Positions 21,120 to 32,429 of a stretch of 64,000 bases of DNA are shown one piece after another. The notes under the pieces were generated by a model. That model did no database searches and was not told the DNA's origin. It saw nothing but the letters and a program-made list of their open reading frames with translations. Origin of the DNA: Acanthosepion lycidas (taxonomy: Eukaryota; Mollusca; Cephalopoda; Sepiida; Sepiidae); NCBI GenBank assembly GCA_963932145.1, contig OZ010588.1:98716012-98780011 (forward strand). The letters run 5' to 3'. Position numbers and translations under genes: made by a program. Positions within the stretch are counted from its first letter, which is position 1. Every line of letters starts with the position of its first letter.

Positions 21120-22185
21120 ATTTTAACAGAAAGAAGCCATATAAATGCAGAAAGACGTGTACCTCTGCTTTAGAGATTACGAAAAGGCGTTCGATAAAGT
21201 AAGTAACAAAGATATGTTAGGACCGCTCAGAAAACTTGGTATATTTGGGAAGGATATTAGAATAATTTTTAATGTACACTGGTAGCAAAACGCCTGACAA
21301 GGAATTCAGCAGATATACAGATAGGGGTCTAAAAAAAGGGTGTCTTCTCACCAGATTATTCAACAATTACAGTGACATGCTTCTGGGAAAAATACAAGTG
21401 CTACCAGAATTTGCGACCACAAGCTTAAAAACATAAGATGTGCAGACAACAAATGTCGATAGCAGATACGGAAAGAAAACGACAAAAAATCCTGCAGAAA
21501 ATAGTGAAAGAAAGCGATAAGGAAGGATTAAACATCAACTGCAAGAAGACATAATGCATGGTTGTTAACAATTTGCAAATCATAGATACCAAAATCAGAC
21601 AAGTACAAAAATGTAAATGGTTTAATAGAGGACAGAATGTGTGACCCTGAAATCCATAGGTGCATTGGGACACCCAAAGATGCCTTCCAAAAGCTAAGCA
21701 GAGTATTAAAAATATAGAAAAAGTTAGCTAGAAACAAGGAAAAGATTGCTAAATTGATACGTTATATCTATCGTACGTGACAGTGAGTACTGGACAATCT
21801 CCCCATATATGAAAAAGAGATTTGAAGCAACAAAACTCTCGTTATGCAGAAGGATACTGAGAATGACATGGACTGATTTATATGAGCAACGAAGATGTTT
21901 TAGAGAAAATAGAAAGAAAACGCAAATTTATATTTATCATCAGGAAGAGACAGTTGAAATTTATAGGACACATAATGAGGAAAGAGGAACTGGAAAATCT
22001 GATACTCACAAGACAGAATGAAGGCAAGGGAGACAGAGGAAAAAACGCATAACATATTTAGTGAGCGTGAGTAAATGCATGGTTGAACTGAGCTTAGGAA
22101 TAATAACAAAAAAATAGTGCTACAAAGGACAGGGTGCTCTGGAGAGCCATAATCGCCTGTGTCCTGAGGGGTCATGACATGTAAA
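21120..22185 (+). pseudogene. LINE reverse transcriptase relic, copy 2
   Basis: The plus strand follows a LINE protein from the palm to the C-terminus. KDVYLCFRDYEKAFDKV holds the first catalytic aspartate region. KLGIFGKDIRIIFNVHW, then KKGCLLTRLFNNYSDML (the R-G-V-R-Q-G-C region), KNIRCADNK and the C-terminal KRKFIFIIRKRQLKFIGHIM come after it. The catalytic Y-A-D-D is changed to C-A-D-N (21439-21450). The end, GALESHNRLCPEGS in one frame, corresponds to the usual D-R-x-L-W-R-A ending in another. Many stops and frameshifts make it inactive. It is the same family as the minus-strand relic at 11.9-12.7 kb. Confidence 0.7.
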
Positions 22186-22189
22186 GAAA

Positions 22190-23185
22190 AATATTTCTAT
22201 GATTAAAAAAACAAGCAAACTAAATTACATTCGCTTGCTGATGGCGTTCTATACAAGAGGCCAACTTATAGTGAAACTTAGTACCATATTTCAATATACT
22301 TTAAAATTCAGAAATTCCGAGAGGAAAGTGAAAACTACTTGCAATGATATTTTGACATACCTGGCGATAATCACATGTTGACAGTTGAATAATTATTTTG
22401 TATTTATAAATTGTTTATAAATATTTTTGTTAATATCTGTCACATAGTAAAACGGACAAAGACATAGGAAGAATTACCAGTAACATATGTGATCCATATA
22501 ATGTTGAAATTTTGTTAAACAAACACATTATATTCAACTTACATTATCCAAACTTGTATGAAACCTTAGACACTTTTCCAGCTGATTATCAGATATATAA
22601 CGTTTAATGTTAGAAATAACTACCTCAAAATTGCTTCAATGCGAAAAAAACTATCGGAATTATGAATTATGGAACAAACACTATGACGTACAACAAAATA
22701 AAGAGTGTAGAAGAAGACCAGCTCATATCTCAAATCTCGCCTCGAATGCAGGTAGGTTTCAAAACTTGTCGTACCACTGGGAACAAAGGTGTTTGTTTTG
22801 GTTTGGGTAGAGTGTAATTCACTGATCTATTCTCTTAAAAAATTCAGTGAAAATATTAGAGATTAAAAGTATATTAATTTGGCTCAATAACTTAATCCAC
22901 TTTTTTTTGTATATTTTCTATTTCCTAATTATATTTAATATATAATTTGACGAAGTTTCGGATCTATTAATTCCTACCTTGTAAACACGGGCGTGCGAAA
23001 TGTTATATTCATTTAAAACTCTGAATTAATTATTAAGATTAATGAACCAAAATCCACATCGTAACTATAAATTTTGAAAAGAAATGTTGACTTGAAATAA
23101 AATAGACCTTAAAGTATCTTTTTTTAATTCATTTATTTTAATGCTTAGAAATGAAGTAACGATTGTTATTCCGGCATAAGTACAA
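22190..23185. other. AT-rich intergenic DNA
   Basis: Unique AT-rich DNA with short chance ORFs; no recognised repeat. Confidence 0.35.
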
Positions 23186-23196
23186 GTTTTATGCAC

Positions 23197-23455
23197 TTCG
23201 TACTGTCCATGAAATTAAGCAAGATCGTTCCCGGGCAGAACCTAAGTGGCTAACCGCTTGGCGATACCACGTGCAGTAAGCTTGGAGATGTTTGTGGGGA
23301 AATGAGCATTGGCTCGGAATGCTACATCAAAAAGACGAGTTCCAATTCCAGCCGAGGTCTTCACATGCACTTACACACAAATACACCCTTGCAAGTAAAA
23401 GCAAACGATTCTGACCCCAGCTATGGGCTAATTAGTAGGAAATGTTGCAGTTAAT
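23197..23455 (+). mobile_element. 5S rRNA/tRNA chimeric SINE, copy 3
   Basis: The 5S part (23197-23286) has CATGAAATTAAGCAAGATCG, TGGCTAACCGCTTGGCG and GTGCAGTAAGCTTGG. It is more diverged than the other copies. A B-box-like GAGTTCCAATTCCAGCCGAG and the body motif CCCAGCTATGGGCTAATTAG follow. It is cut at the 3' side by an inverted SINE family D copy. Confidence 0.6.
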
Positions 23456-23770
23456 CATTATTCCCACTATTTACATTATTTGGACTATTGTCCTCATCTT
23501 TGTCGCCATATTTATTACAACGTTTAGGCCGTTGTACCCTCCGGCCTTCTTCATGTGGTTTGAATGTCGAACTGAACCCTTTGTTTCGCACACTTGGGTA
23601 GACTGTTCTAGTTCCACGTGCCATGTCTAATGTATGTCAGTTATCAGTTATCTCCTGTTAATTCCCCTATGCAAGTTCTGCACCGTCTTAACCAGGTATT
23701 GAACTCACACTCTTTGGGTCCTGTCACTGGATCCAACCAACGCCTTTACCCACTGTGACATGTGTCCTTT
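23456..23770 (-). mobile_element. SINE family D, near full-length
   Basis: On the minus strand, the tRNA-like head has A box CACAGTGGGTAAAGGCG and B box GAGTTCAATACC. The body with CGTGGAACTAGAACAG follows, then a CTGA-like block (here ATGAAGA), the stem GGCCGGAGGGTACAACGGCC and TAAACGTTG. Two core bases of the hammerhead-like motif are changed in this copy. The head-to-tail order matches the 4.6-kb copy. Confidence 0.7.
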
Positions 23771-23959
23771 AATACATCTATGGATGCATTTCTGGGTATT
23801 AAAAACCTATTGTTTTCAGCAAGCATTTCTTACCAGGGCTCATATTGCAATTTTTTGCTGTTATCATTCCATATTTTTTTACCAGACCTTATATTGCAAC
23901 TATTGTTATTATTATTGCTTTTCTCTGACACTCCTTGTTACTGGTTTCCATATTGTATT

Positions 23960-24107
23960 CATTTCTATGCTTGGTCGGCTCAGGAGAGAAAAGGGAGATT
24001 ACCGCCCTTTGTGGAATCCGGTTGAGATCATAGACAAAGAACACCATTGGAAAATTCGTAAACTTCAGGAATCAGCACATATGCTAGGCAACAAAGGCCT
24101 AACGTTG
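23960..24107 (+). pseudogene. C-terminal fragment of a GIY-YIG/PLE-type retroelement
   Basis: The frame reads RPLWNPVEIIDKEHHWKIRK then LQESAHML. The pattern of an acidic/charged start, H-W-K-x-R-K-x-x-E-S/A follows the end of GIY-YIG domain proteins of Penelope-like and related retroelements. It is cut by the SINE D tail that starts at about 24089. About 40 codons remain. Confidence 0.4.
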
Positions 24108-24412
24108 TAATGAGGACAATAGTCGGAATAATGTAAATAGTGTACATAATACCTCATCTCAAAAATGTAGGCAGAATCTAAATCATTATTATTTTCAAAA
24201 TTTTCTTACAATTTTAAATATTTTCTCAAGAAACTGTAAATGGTTGATAACCTGTGAGCAAACAAATCATTCAATTAATTGCGAAATACGTAAAGGAACT
24301 AAGAGTTAAAAGTGCTTGATTTTATGCAGGAATAGTTTTAATGTTTCGTACATCAAGCTTAGGATATCTTTTAGGTGTGTCTCATTAAATAAGTTATAAA
24401 CATAATTTCTTC
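24089..24412 (+). mobile_element. SINE D tail joined to 5S-SINE tail, duplicate unit 1
   Basis: Starts with GGCCTAACGTTGTAAT and GAGGACAATAGTC (SINE D end). It then runs into the 3' tail of the 5S-type SINE (TTAAATATTTTCTC, GGTTGATAACCTGTGAGCAA). The block is repeated at 24.56-24.89 kb with few differences. Confidence 0.55.
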
Positions 24413-24530
24413 AGGTGACTGGAGCATATAACAGCCGAAACGTTGTAATAAATATGGTGACAAAGATGAGGACAATAGTACGAATAATGTAAATAGTGTA
24501 CATAATACCTCATCACAGAAATATAGACAG
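24413..24530 (+). mobile_element. SINE family D 3' half
   Basis: Contains CAGCCGAAACGTTGTAATAA, then GGTGACAAAGATGAGGACAA and the GTACATAATACCTCATCAC end. The first half of the hammerhead-like core is altered (CTTCAGGTGACTGGAGC). Confidence 0.6.
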
Positions 24531-24892
24531 ATACTGAAGAAGGCCGATTTGTACAACGGCCGAAACGTTGTAATAAATATGGCGACACAGATGAGGACAA
24601 TAGTCCGAATAATATAAATAGTGTACATAATACCTCATCTCAGTAATATAGACAGATAGTAAATCATTATTATTTTCAAACTTTTCTTACAATTTTAAAT
24701 ATTTTCTCGCCTTCAAGAAACTGTAAAGGGTTGATAACCTGTGAACAAACAAATCATTCAATTAATTGCGAAATACATTAAGGAACTAAGAGTTAAAAGT
24801 GCTTGATTTTATGCAGGAATAGTTTTAATGTTTCGTACATCAAGTTTAAGATATCATTTAGGTATGTATGATTAAATAAATTATAAACATTA
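24531..24892 (+). mobile_element. SINE D with intact hammerhead-like core plus 5S-SINE tail, duplicate unit 2
   Basis: CTGAAGA (24534-24540) is followed by GGCCG, a 10-base loop and CGGCC (24542-24561), then GAAA (24562-24565). This matches the hammerhead core consensus CUGANGA - stem II - GAAA. The SINE D end and a 5S-SINE tail follow, repeating the 24.09-24.41 kb block. The third helix and cleavage site required for activity are not evident. Confidence 0.6.
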
Positions 24893-24928
24893 TATATGTT
24901 TATTGTTAATATAATCCATTTATATAAA

Positions 24929-25318
24929 CGGATATTTTTCCGACTATTACAATCAAATGATGCAAGATATGTACTGTAACAGTGTAAACCACTTTTATTT
25001 CCCAAGTACTTTCAATCTTTTTCTGAGATCATCATCAGGGGTGCAACTGGTAAGGAAAAAACTATGTGTAGCTATCCATTACTGATTTTTTTTTTCTGTG
25101 TTTAAAGGCATCGGCTGACATTTATGCTTTCGCGTTCATTAGAACGTGAAAAATTCACCCCTATGGATTTATTTCTTTTATGTTGAAATGCCACAGTCGA
25201 GCGCACAAAATGATGATGATCTCAGAAAGAGATTGAAAGTTCTTGGGAAATAAGTGATTTTTCACTGTTACAGTACATTTTCTTCATCATTTGATTGTAA
25301 TATACAGAAAAATATCCG
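24929..25318. mobile_element. 390-bp foldback with hammerhead-like cores in both arms
   Basis: Arms of about 108 bases (24929-25037 and 25210-25318) are inverted copies, beginning CGGATATTTTTC and ending AAAAATATCCG. Each arm, read inward to outward, carries GATGATCTC, a stem and GATTGAAAGT. On the minus strand of the left arm, CTGATGA (25038-25032) precedes the stem and GAAAG (25013-25009). The right arm lacks the leading CT. The layout fits paired, inverted terminal regions of a Penelope-like element that has lost its coding part. Confidence 0.55.
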
Positions 25319-25319
25319 T

Positions 25320-26280
25320 GAATATGAACTGATTACACTAAAAAGAAGCAGACACAATGCTTGCAATTTAATAATCCAAAATGCCTAAAATAGAATTTGC
25401 TGCCTAAATACACATATTTAAAGATATCTGAATATATCGGATTAAGTTTAATTTTAATTAACTTTCCACAGTAACTTTCTCAATGAAGGATTTCTCATTA
25501 ATTTTGTCGTGGAGAAATTATATATATTTTTCTATTTTATCTTTTTAAAATTCCTCATACATTTTCAAATTCCTTTTAGACAGAAAACACGATCTACGAA
25601 AAAATAATATATTTGTTTTTAAGAATAACTATACCATAGAGAAAAATATCAAAATAACATTATTAAACAATTAAGAGCATTTTAAAAATAAATTTCATAT
25701 TTAAAAACAGGAAGAAAAGAAAAATTCTTTGGAAGCATAATTCATGTTAGAAATTAAATATAACAAAATATTAGTAAAATTAACTTTCTTGAGAAGGTCT
25801 TTGAAATTCTAAATTAACAGGTTATTCATGTAAATCAAATAAAATAACGAATTACTCTCCTGCTAAGATCTTATATTTTTTTCATTAACATTTCCGTGTG
25901 CAATGTAGCATGTCGGTATAAGAACTGTGATAAAAAAAAAAAAACAGATTTTTGCCTCTAATAAAATGAGATACAGATCGTGCAAAAAATGTATATTATT
26001 TGTTTATTATTTTATTAATACAGATTTCATAGATAAGAATATGAAATTAACTTTAAGTGAAAACGTTAAATTAATTTTCTAAGAGGAAAAAAATTTCAAA
26101 AGGGTAAACCAAGATTACAAAACTGGAGGTTTTCTGAGTTTCGCCACAAAAGGTTTCTTTTTTTTGCAAGAGATATAAGATAATATCCACAGGGAATATA
26201 ATAAATAAATCCTATACTTTCTTTCAGAATAAACAAATCTTATAATTTCGCAATAAGTAAATCTTATAGTTTCTTTCACT
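25320..26280. other. AT-rich intergenic DNA
   Basis: Very AT-rich unique sequence; ORFs are short and low-complexity. Nothing recognised. Confidence 0.4.
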
Positions 26281-26282
26281 GT

Positions 26283-26570
26283 CAAAACGGTTAAATGTAA
26301 CCGTCTCTTCAACTCAAACAGCTCCTTCTCTAGCACTTCCTGTCTGTAGAACTCCCTTCCTCTTACTTGCTTCCCCGATGACTATAATCTTCAGATATTC
26401 AAGTGTAATGTCAATCGACATCTGACTCTGCGAGCTTGTTCCCCGTCCTTCTGTGTATTCTTTTCTCAAACATACCTCTTTACTCAGTTCTTTATCCTCT
26501 GTAACCTCTTGCATGTTAGTAGCACCCCCGCCTTGTTTGGGGTGAATTGCTTAAAAAAACACAAAATAAT
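26283..26570 (+). mobile_element. CR1/L2-like LINE 3' end, copy 2
   Basis: This is a short copy covering the end of the coding part and the 3' UTR: GCACTTCCTGTCTGTAGAAC, ATAATCTTCAGATATTCAAG, CCTCTTGCATGTTAGTAGCA, and the end GGTGAATTGCTTAAAAAAAC. It aligns with 11.4-11.7 kb and 61.9-62.16 kb. LINE copies are usually 5'-truncated in this way. Confidence 0.65.
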
Positions 26571-26574
26571 CTTA

Positions 26575-27225
26575 CCACAATTAAAAAAAAGCTAAAATTA
26601 TTCCAAGAGAAAGACAAAACAGTATTATTTGAATATATTTAACCGATACAGCAAAAAAAAAAAAAACCGCAAACCCAAAACAGAAACTAAAATGCGTCGA
26701 TTTTGAAATAAGCTTTAGTTGAAACCTGAGTATAGCTCTAATGTAGATCGCTATCATTTGCTTTTATTAGAAATATTTAAAATGAGCTTATTCACCGGGA
26801 TGTGTACGTTAAGTAGGGCTTGTCGACTGTGACAATTCTTTTGGTGTATCGAGATCCAATTCCCATCGAGGTAGTTACGTTCCCTTCCGAACAAATATCC
26901 TTTAGGAACACATAACCCCATCTTTACTTTGTCTTCTGTTTTTGATTCGGAAATAATCTGAACCAATTAGCTATAGTTCTACAGTCTCACACTGTAGAAA
27001 ACTTACTTGCTACGGGATGCCGAGCAACACCACATAGCTTATTGAGCCTGAAAACCTATAATTCCCAGAGAAATCTACAGTGATGATAGATATAAATATA
27101 GTGTCGTGAGATTGTATTATATAATCATAGAAGTCTTAATCATATTGTAAATAAGTATATATAATTATATATTTACGGTCATTTTTTATTTTTATTTTCA
27201 GATATACACAGATTCCCATAATAGG
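26575..27225 (+). other. Intergenic DNA with possible 5S-SINE body remnant
   Basis: At about 26790-26930, GAGATCCAATTCCCATCGAG and GAACAAATATCC resemble the middle of the 5S/tRNA SINE. No 5S part or tail can be found. The remainder is AT-rich unique sequence. Confidence 0.35.
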
Positions 27226-27339
27226 TTGGATAAGAATGGTCTTACACACATAATACTCTGACTATCATTTTTATAAGCCGCTTGACGATTTCCTAAGCCA
27301 AAATACATTCCGTTGCAAAGAAGATCAGAAACTATGATC

Positions 27340-27965
27340 TGAAATTGGAATAAAACCAGTAATGGCACCTATACTGAATCAATCATAATAATTCAGGATG
27401 TGGAATTAGTGAATACTAAACACTTCAGATAGATCGGTGTAGAGATCAGCTTACAAAGTAAGTATAGCAGAAAAAGAAATTATTGAATTGACTGTACCCG
27501 AGGTAGTTTTGCCCTAAACCGGAAATTACTACGAAGCCAAAATATCAACCTGAAAATCTTTGCCATAGTTTTATATAGCCTTTTTCATATGGACGCCATG
27601 CATGAAGCGAAACTCGTCCAGAAGTATCTAAACTGTTTACAACTGCTCCCTAAGTAAAATGGCGAAAAAAGCTTTGAGTGAATAAAGCAATAATCGTCCG
27701 TCTCTGGCCATATTCAACTGGCGTTACAGATTAACAAAGAACTGTATCAAATAACAGAAAGATTATCACTTGAGGATTACTAACAGCAGCAGCAAATAGA
27801 TGGATAGCACGTATGACCCAAAGAAAAAGTATATGACATAATATAGATTTTAACATCCCAAACCACTTCAAAAGGGTTAGAAAAGAAACTCCATTCCCTA
27901 CTGGAGAGACAGCTAACAGCTACTAGGATTGAGAAACCTGTTTTCCTAAAAAAAATTTTTAAGAG
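27340..27965 (+). pseudogene. LINE reverse transcriptase C-terminal relic
   Basis: Frame pieces read RGSFALNRKLLRSQNINLK, HEAKLVQKYLNCLQLLPK and SLEDYLQQQQIDG. The first resembles the thumb region of LINE proteins (I-x-R-I/G-x-x-x-A-L-N), and the last matches the SLDDYQQQQQ piece at 5.2 kb (minus). Stops are frequent. It is a different family from the 11.9/21.1 kb relics. Confidence 0.45.
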
Positions 27966-27969
27966 GAAG

Positions 27970-28983
27970 ATTTTATATATTACACTTTACAGCAGTAATA
28001 GTTTCTCAGCCAATGAATGGCAAATATTTCCTCATAAGGAAACCTCTAATACTATCATTAGCATTATCATGAATCGGATGAAAGATAAAACCTCAGGAGT
28101 GAAATAACATATTTCAAAATTATTGCGCTTAAAAACCAAAGAGTTTCAAATTTCCAATACGTTGAACATAGCACTTAAAAAAGTAATTGAAAATATTGGC
28201 AAGATATGAAAAGAAAAACATTCTGGATTTAATAATGTAAAAAAAAATCTGGAAAAAATGAAAAAAATAATAGTCAAGAAAATAAACTGAAAACCAGGAA
28301 AATATTTATTGAAATGTAAACAGAAAAAAAGAAATGATGAATATTATTAATATGTTCAGAACATAATGTCCGATTTAAGAAAACCTTTCATTGAGTTTTA
28401 ATATATTATTATAATACTTGTTCAAAAATATGTTACTCATTTTTAACAATTAATGTGTCCTCTTTCCCGATTTATCTTAAAATACTATATAGTTCTCAAA
28501 ACATATTTACTTTTTTACGTGAGTTCAATCTTGGTCAAAATGCTTTTGAAACCTCTACCCAAATAAGGAGAATATGAAGTGTGCCAGATTTAGAAAAAAT
28601 AAAAATTTCACATATTACAACACGGTAATATAAACTAACAATGTGAGAAAATGAAATAAAATGTAAAGTAATTGATATACTAATTTTTATTTTGGTTCTT
28701 ATATTATGATAGCGTTGTGCCAGACTTAGCGAAAGTAAAATAAATGTTTTCAATTCATATATTATTCGTGCTATTCCTTAATGTTTGTTCGAGAACTTTC
28801 ACCTGAATATGCAAAGATGATTATCTACTTCAGGGAACTCACTTCCAAGAACAATAATAAGGAAGAAAGCTTGTAAAACATCATTATTCACTTTTTAAAT
28901 TTCTATGATTTAGCAACATTAATGATAACCATTTCCTCATAAAGAAACATTCAGTATTCATTGATAAAACCACATAATTTTTT
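27970..28983. other. AT-rich intergenic DNA
   Basis: Unique, highly AT-rich. No repeat family or gene seen. Confidence 0.4.
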
Positions 28984-29330
28984 CCGCACGATCACCGAAG
29001 TTAAGCAACGTCGAGCATGGTCAGTACCTACATGAGTAATTGCTTAGGAACATCAGGTGCTTTAAGATCGGGTATGCAGCTTAAGTAATGGATAATGGCT
29101 CAAAATTATTAATCGAAATTGTTAATTGTTAGCCGAGTTCCAATTCTTGTTTGGATCGTTATATTCACTTGCAGACAAATAACATTACGAAAGCTATGAA
29201 TCCATCTCTTCTCACCCAGCTATGGGTTAATTAGTATGACTTATTTCAGTAAATCATTATTAGCACAAAAAATATGTCTTACAATCTAAAATATTTTCTG
29301 GTTTTAAATAACCTGCAAAGAATGTATAAG
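28984..29330 (+). mobile_element. 5S rRNA/tRNA chimeric SINE, best copy
   Basis: The 5S part (28986-29070) reads GATCACCGAAGTTAAGCAAC, GTCGAGCATGGTCAGTACCT and CAGGTGCTTTAAGATCG. It covers the internal promoter of a 5S gene. A tRNA-like part follows (TAAGTAATGGATAATGG, then GCCGAGTTCCAATTC), and a body with TCTTCTCACCCAGCTATGGG and TTAATTAGTATGAC. It ends in TAAAATATTTTCTGG and TTTAAATAACC. Two polymerase III promoter types are thus joined in one short element. Confidence 0.75.
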
Positions 29331-29428
29331 CCTTAGAATCACTCAATAAGCTTTTCTACTAATTATGTTATTATTTTCACCTCGAATTATATATACATTT
29401 AGATTGTTGCTTTTGTTAAATGTCTTCA

Positions 29429-29450
29429 AGTATATATATATATATATATA
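29429..29450. repeat. (TA)n microsatellite
   Basis: About 11 TA units. Confidence 0.9.
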
Positions 29451-29507
29451 TTAAGGCATTAAAAACAAGAAATTTTATATTATGGACCATGATAGATTTA
29501 AAACAAA

Positions 29508-29540
29508 CACCAGTCGACCGGTTTCGTCCCCTCTCATCAG
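29508..29540 (-). ncRNA. Hammerhead-like core motif
   Basis: On the minus strand, CTGATGA (29540-29534) is followed by GAGGGGA and CGAAAC (29526-29521), then CGGTCGACTGGTG. The first and last blocks match the conserved hammerhead core. Helix III could form as ACC/GGT, but the base after it is G, which a hammerhead does not cleave. Stem II is also weak. It is likely a decayed copy inside an old PLE-type terminal region. Confidence 0.35.
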
Positions 29541-29544
29541 AACT

Positions 29545-32425
29545 GTTAACGGGGAACTAAAATTATTGAATATTTAAAATTGATTTCTAGGGCCCCGTAA
29601 GACTGACCGTTAACACCTACGTTCAGGGATCTACCCGTTAGGAAGGTCTATAGCTAAGAAGACTCTTCCAGTGATTCCATAGCCTTAAGGATTTTGAAAT
29701 ATCAGATGCGGTAATCCTATAGAGACATTTGTTGAGTAATGGCAATTAGTACATCAGCTGTGGTTCGGGCTGATGGAAACTCGTATACCTTGTCGCTCAA
29801 GTGGTTATTACTATTTGGCTACAGCAACAAAATTCTTATTCATAAATATCCTCAGAAAGACCGCTAATTATATTGAAGAGATTGATGGGTCTATAAAAAG
29901 TGGGTGGGATGGGAGCTCACGCACTTTCTTGAAAACTGGGCATACACTTGACGTGGGAAGGATTTCTCCTTTAAAGATCGGTTAAATAATTACGCTAAGA
30001 TCGGGGATAATTACGAATTTATATTCTTATTCTTCTAGAATTGTTTCTGAACCAGTGACTTTTTTCGAGTCTAGACTTTTGATAAGTTTTAAAACTTCCC
30101 GGGTTGTAATAAAAATACTATTGTGATTTGCACTCAGTGAGAAAGGGGAAGTTGTGAAGGGGATGTCCTATAAGAGCTTGAAATACGCTTCTCAAATCTG
30201 ATGATGAGCTGACACCGGACCCATTTATAATATTGGGCATAGGCTCTTTGTCACTATTCAGAATATTGTTGGAGATCTTCCAACATTCCTGAGATCCAAT
30301 TTGTTTTCAATTTTCACCTGGAGCGCTAAGTAAAATAAGAGAAAGAGTCCCTCCTATACAGACACCTCACTCCATCCCAGTGAGGTAGTCTGTTCTAAAA
30401 AATTATGATAACCATATCTATAGATAACAACAATCCCAGAAGGATCAGACCGTAAATATGGCAAAATTTAATTTTTTGAAAACCCTTGCACAGATAAGGC
30501 AGAATTCTACAAGATCTTTTTGCCGTTTTCGCACTATAAATGATTACTTGATTTTTACCTTAATTCATGTGCATAATCTGCATTTCTTACTTTATATTCT
30601 TACGTCTAAAAAGTAATCTCATTCAGTAACATCCCACCCACCCGTGAGTGAATCCCGGGGCTTGTATTGGCTTCCTGTGCATCGAAACTAAACATAGAGG
30701 GATCGATGCTTTTGGGAATTAAGTTTAGATGTAAGTCATTTCATTATTAAGATTATTTAATATAGGCATGTCCACTGTTTTCGCGGAAAAACAGCATAGC
30801 GTAAATGAAAAATGCCACAAACTTAAAGAAAATAAAGTATTATCGTCAAAATGCTTATGTTATTATTAAGATGAAAGAAAAAAGTATTTTTTAATTATTT
30901 TTTGAAATTTTTTAATATTTTCTAACACGTTCGAAATTTTGGTTAAAATCTTCTTTTGTCTACGTCATCGCGGGAACGTTAAAATAACATAGTCTTTTTT
31001 TGCGCTTTTTTCCCGTTGAAAACACATTGATTTGAAAATTCTTGTAAAATTAAAGTAATTGTCCAATTTTAATGAAATTTTCAGGACTTATTCACAAATA
31101 AATGAAATTATTTTTGAAATATTTTGTTTTTTGGTAAAAAATATTTTTATTTAAATATGTTACCCCCCACTTATTTAATTTCATGAAATTTCGCCCAAAA
31201 CCTTTTTGGCTCCTCAATTATTTTTTTTGTTAAAAGAAGGAGTCTTTGGAGATGGTAAATAACCTACTTTTTTTTTCAAATTTGAGCTATTTAACTGAAA
31301 ATCTTGTCTGAATTGAAAAATAATGAATCCAATAAAACAATGATATTACGTAATTAGAAAAGTTTTTAATTGCTTTTGTGAATAAGTAATATTAATTTTC
31401 ATTATTTTCTGAAGAAATAATTTTTTTCTGATGAATAATTAATTTTTACAAGAATTTTTTCGTTTTTTAAAAAATTTTAATTATAATAATTTATAATAGT
31501 TTAACATCGTGTAAAGCTCTGTATTAGGAGGGCTCCTCGATATTATGTAGTAATTAAGTAGAAAAAAAAAAAACTTTACGAATCCAAAATTGCTAAGTTT
31601 AATAAATTTAGTTGAGCTACTTTTTTTAAAAATAATTTTTTATGTTGTATTTTTTACTTAATACATTCCTTATTTCCGTGTATGATATACTGAAATTGCC
31701 AGTATTGTCACAAGGTCACGTGATTTAAGGGTTTTGTCCCTTTACGCGGCCTTTTCATAACATTTTTTTATTTTCCATTCAACTTTACATGTGTAAACTT
31801 TAAATTTTAAAGTAATTTTTCTTTTTTTCATTTACTATTTCACTAAATAATTTTATTTTATGTATTGCATTTCCATTAGTGTGGGTCATACTCAAATAGA
31901 TTTTTTTTTTTTTAATCTCAGACTTTTAAAAATTATGTCATTGATGGTAATCCGTAGTAGCTGTCATCGCCTCATCATTCAACAATCCATCAATAGGTGG
32001 GTCAGATTAACAGGATCGATCGTTAATAATTGGTTGTATATTATTTTTTTACGCTATAAGTAAGAAAGATTTCTTTCAAATCAGATTACTTTAACATTAA
32101 ATTTTTTAATTTTACTAAAATAACGTGTCAGATTTTTTTTTTAAATATTTTAAAAATCGATAAATTTGTGTTTGTTTACAAATTTCATAAAATTAAGAAA
32201 ATGGCCGTTTTTAAGAAAATTTAAAATTAAATTTGACAATCAAATGTATATAGTTTCTATCTGAAATACACCAGAATTGTTTAATTAATAGAAATCGTAA
32301 ATTTAATCATGAAACTTTCAATTAAAGCTAAAATGAAATCTTCAAGAATGTTTTTTCGTTGTAAAAAATTAATTTTAAACTTCAATATAGAAAATTTATG
32401 CCGAAATTGTGGAGGTACCTAATTT
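29545..32425. other. AT-rich intergenic DNA
   Basis: The first kilobase is of medium GC with a few short ORFs (for example 29773-29985) that I cannot place. From about 30.75 kb on it is extremely AT-rich, with long T and A runs. No repeat found elsewhere in the window occurs here. Confidence 0.4.
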
Positions 32426-32429
32426 AATA

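Noticed and set aside
30350-30400. Short inverted repeat CCTCACT...AGTGAGG as a terminator
   Set aside because: An isolated 7-bp hairpin in AT-rich animal DNA has no supporting context.
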